Both the position numbers and the translations under genes were made by a program. Source: Acidobacteriota bacterium (GTDB taxonomy: Bacteria > Acidobacteriota > Terriglobia > Terriglobales > Acidobacteriaceae). Taken from it: 5,921 bases of DNA. The notes beneath the pieces were generated by a model. That model was given only the letters and a program-made list of their open reading frames with translations. It was not told where the DNA came from and ran no database searches. Location: positions 1 to 5,921 of the forward strand of contig JAJXUS010000144.1 of the NCBI GenBank assembly GCA_021782675.1, given 5' to 3'. Positions 5,391-5,921 of the stretch are shown here, in pieces; within the stretch, counting starts at the first letter, position 1; every line of letters starts with the position of its first letter.

Positions 5391-5921
5391 ATGCGCAGAT
5401 TCTCTGGGTGGCGATGGCTGGGGGGCGCGGCGTTGGCGCTGTGCGTGAGCCTGATGGGCGCGAGCCGCGTGCAGGCAGCGGCCCATGCGGCGGGCGCGCT
5501 GCATATTTATGTGATTGACGTCGAGGGCGGCCAGTCTACGCTGTTCGTCGCGCCCGGCGGGCAGTCGCTGCTGATCGATACCGGCTGGCCCAACCACGCG
5601 GGGCGCGATGCCGACCGGATTGTGGCGGCGGCAAAGGCCGCGGGCCTGTACCGCATTGACTATGTGCTGTTGACGCACTACCACAACGACCACGTAGGCG
5701 GTGTGCCGCAACTGGTGGCGCGCATTCCGGTCGGCACCTTCATCGACCATGGCCCCAATCGCGAGACCTCCGAACCGAAGACGGAACACGGATACGAGCT
5801 GTACCAGCAGGTTCTGGCGACCAAAAAATATGGCCACATCACGGCAAAGCCGGGAATGATGCTGCCCATCCGGGGGATGAAGGTCGAGATTCTCACGGCG
5901 GATGGGAACATGATCCAAAAG
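5391..5921 (+). CDS. Exported metallo-beta-lactamase-fold hydrolase, ComEC/Rec2-like (partial, runs off the right edge)
   Basis: The frame is open for all 177 codons from the ATG at 5391 to the window edge. GAGGTG (5381-5386) lies four bases before the start. Residues 1-29 look like a Sec signal peptide: positive start (R2, R3, R8), hydrophobic core 10-22 and a VQA-A cleavage site after A29. The mature part begins with the MBL beta-sandwich, 'LHIYVIDVEGGQSTLFVAPG', then LLIDTGW (60-66) and the metal-binding THYHNDHVGG (95-104), giving H96, H98, D100 and H101. The 'DVEGGQ' opening and this motif resemble the hydrolase domain of ComEC and free-standing ComEC-like proteins (COG2333). These probably cleave phosphodiesters or similar bonds, here outside the cytoplasm. 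The later metal ligands lie beyond the window. Substrate unknown. The gene diverges from dinB across 84 bp. Confidence 0.85.
   Translation, partial: MRRFSGWRWLGGAALALCVSLMGASRVQAAAHAAGALHIYVIDVEGGQSTLFVAPGGQSLLIDTGWPNHAGRDADRIVAAAKAAGLYRIDYVLLTHYHNDHVGGVPQLVARIPVGTFIDHGPNRETSEPKTEHGYELYQQVLATKKYGHITAKPGMMLPIRGMKVEILTADGNMIQK

Noticed and set aside
5307..5918. The dinB frame stays open for about 204 codons upstream of its ATG, as if the polymerase had a long N-terminal extension.
   Set aside because: The stretch is antisense to the MBL-fold gene, has no recognisable domain, and the polymerase signature begins right at the 5306 start. High GC content explains the open frame.
1..5921. A defence island, mobile element, CRISPR array or other dedicated new system.
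   Set aside because: No repeat array, transposase, integrase, toxin-antitoxin pair or tRNA/att site was seen. The CPBP ('Abi') family name alone is not evidence of phage defence, and the neighbours are core metabolic and DNA-repair genes.

Overview
This window is GC-rich, densely packed bacterial chromosome. It holds eight genes, with partial genes at both ends and no rRNA, tRNA, CRISPR array or insertion sequence. The combination suggests a Gram-negative, naturally competent bacterium that makes menaquinone by the futalosine route: an LpxH-like lipid A phosphoesterase, an HdeD-type acid-resistance membrane protein, MqnA and DprA. The gene content and protein style fit Acidobacteriota of the Terriglobia/Acidobacterium type best. 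That placement is an inference from memory of the families, not a search.

Layout, left to right. The 5' end of dprA runs leftward off the edge (243 to 1, minus). After a 169-bp divergent spacer come two plus-strand genes in tight series: a CPBP-family intramembrane protease (413-1147) and mqnA, chorismate dehydratase (1178-2035). Facing mqnA tail to tail, with stop codons that interlock, is a minus-strand pair: an LpxH-like metallophosphoesterase (3538 to 2672) followed by a family 2 glycosyltransferase (2796 to 2032). These two genes overlap by about 125 bp in different frames. A divergent spacer with several possible hairpins leads to the HdeD-family six-helix membrane protein (3664-4227, plus). 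That gene converges on dinB, DNA polymerase IV (5306 to 4230, minus), across a 14-bp perfect palindrome that contains both stop codons. Divergent from dinB, a secreted metallo-beta-lactamase-fold protein of the ComEC/Rec2-like type starts at 5391 and runs off the right edge.

Together these look like ordinary core and housekeeping functions: DNA uptake and processing, menaquinone synthesis, envelope lipid/glycan metabolism, acid-stress membrane protection and translesion synthesis. They do not form one dedicated system. The two minus-strand envelope genes are the clearest functional pair. I see no convincing new defence or mobile system. The points that merit a second look are structural: the deep phosphoesterase/glycosyltransferase overlap, the interlocked convergent stops, the palindromic stop junction, the structured leader of the HdeD gene, and an inverted repeat ahead of the CPBP gene.
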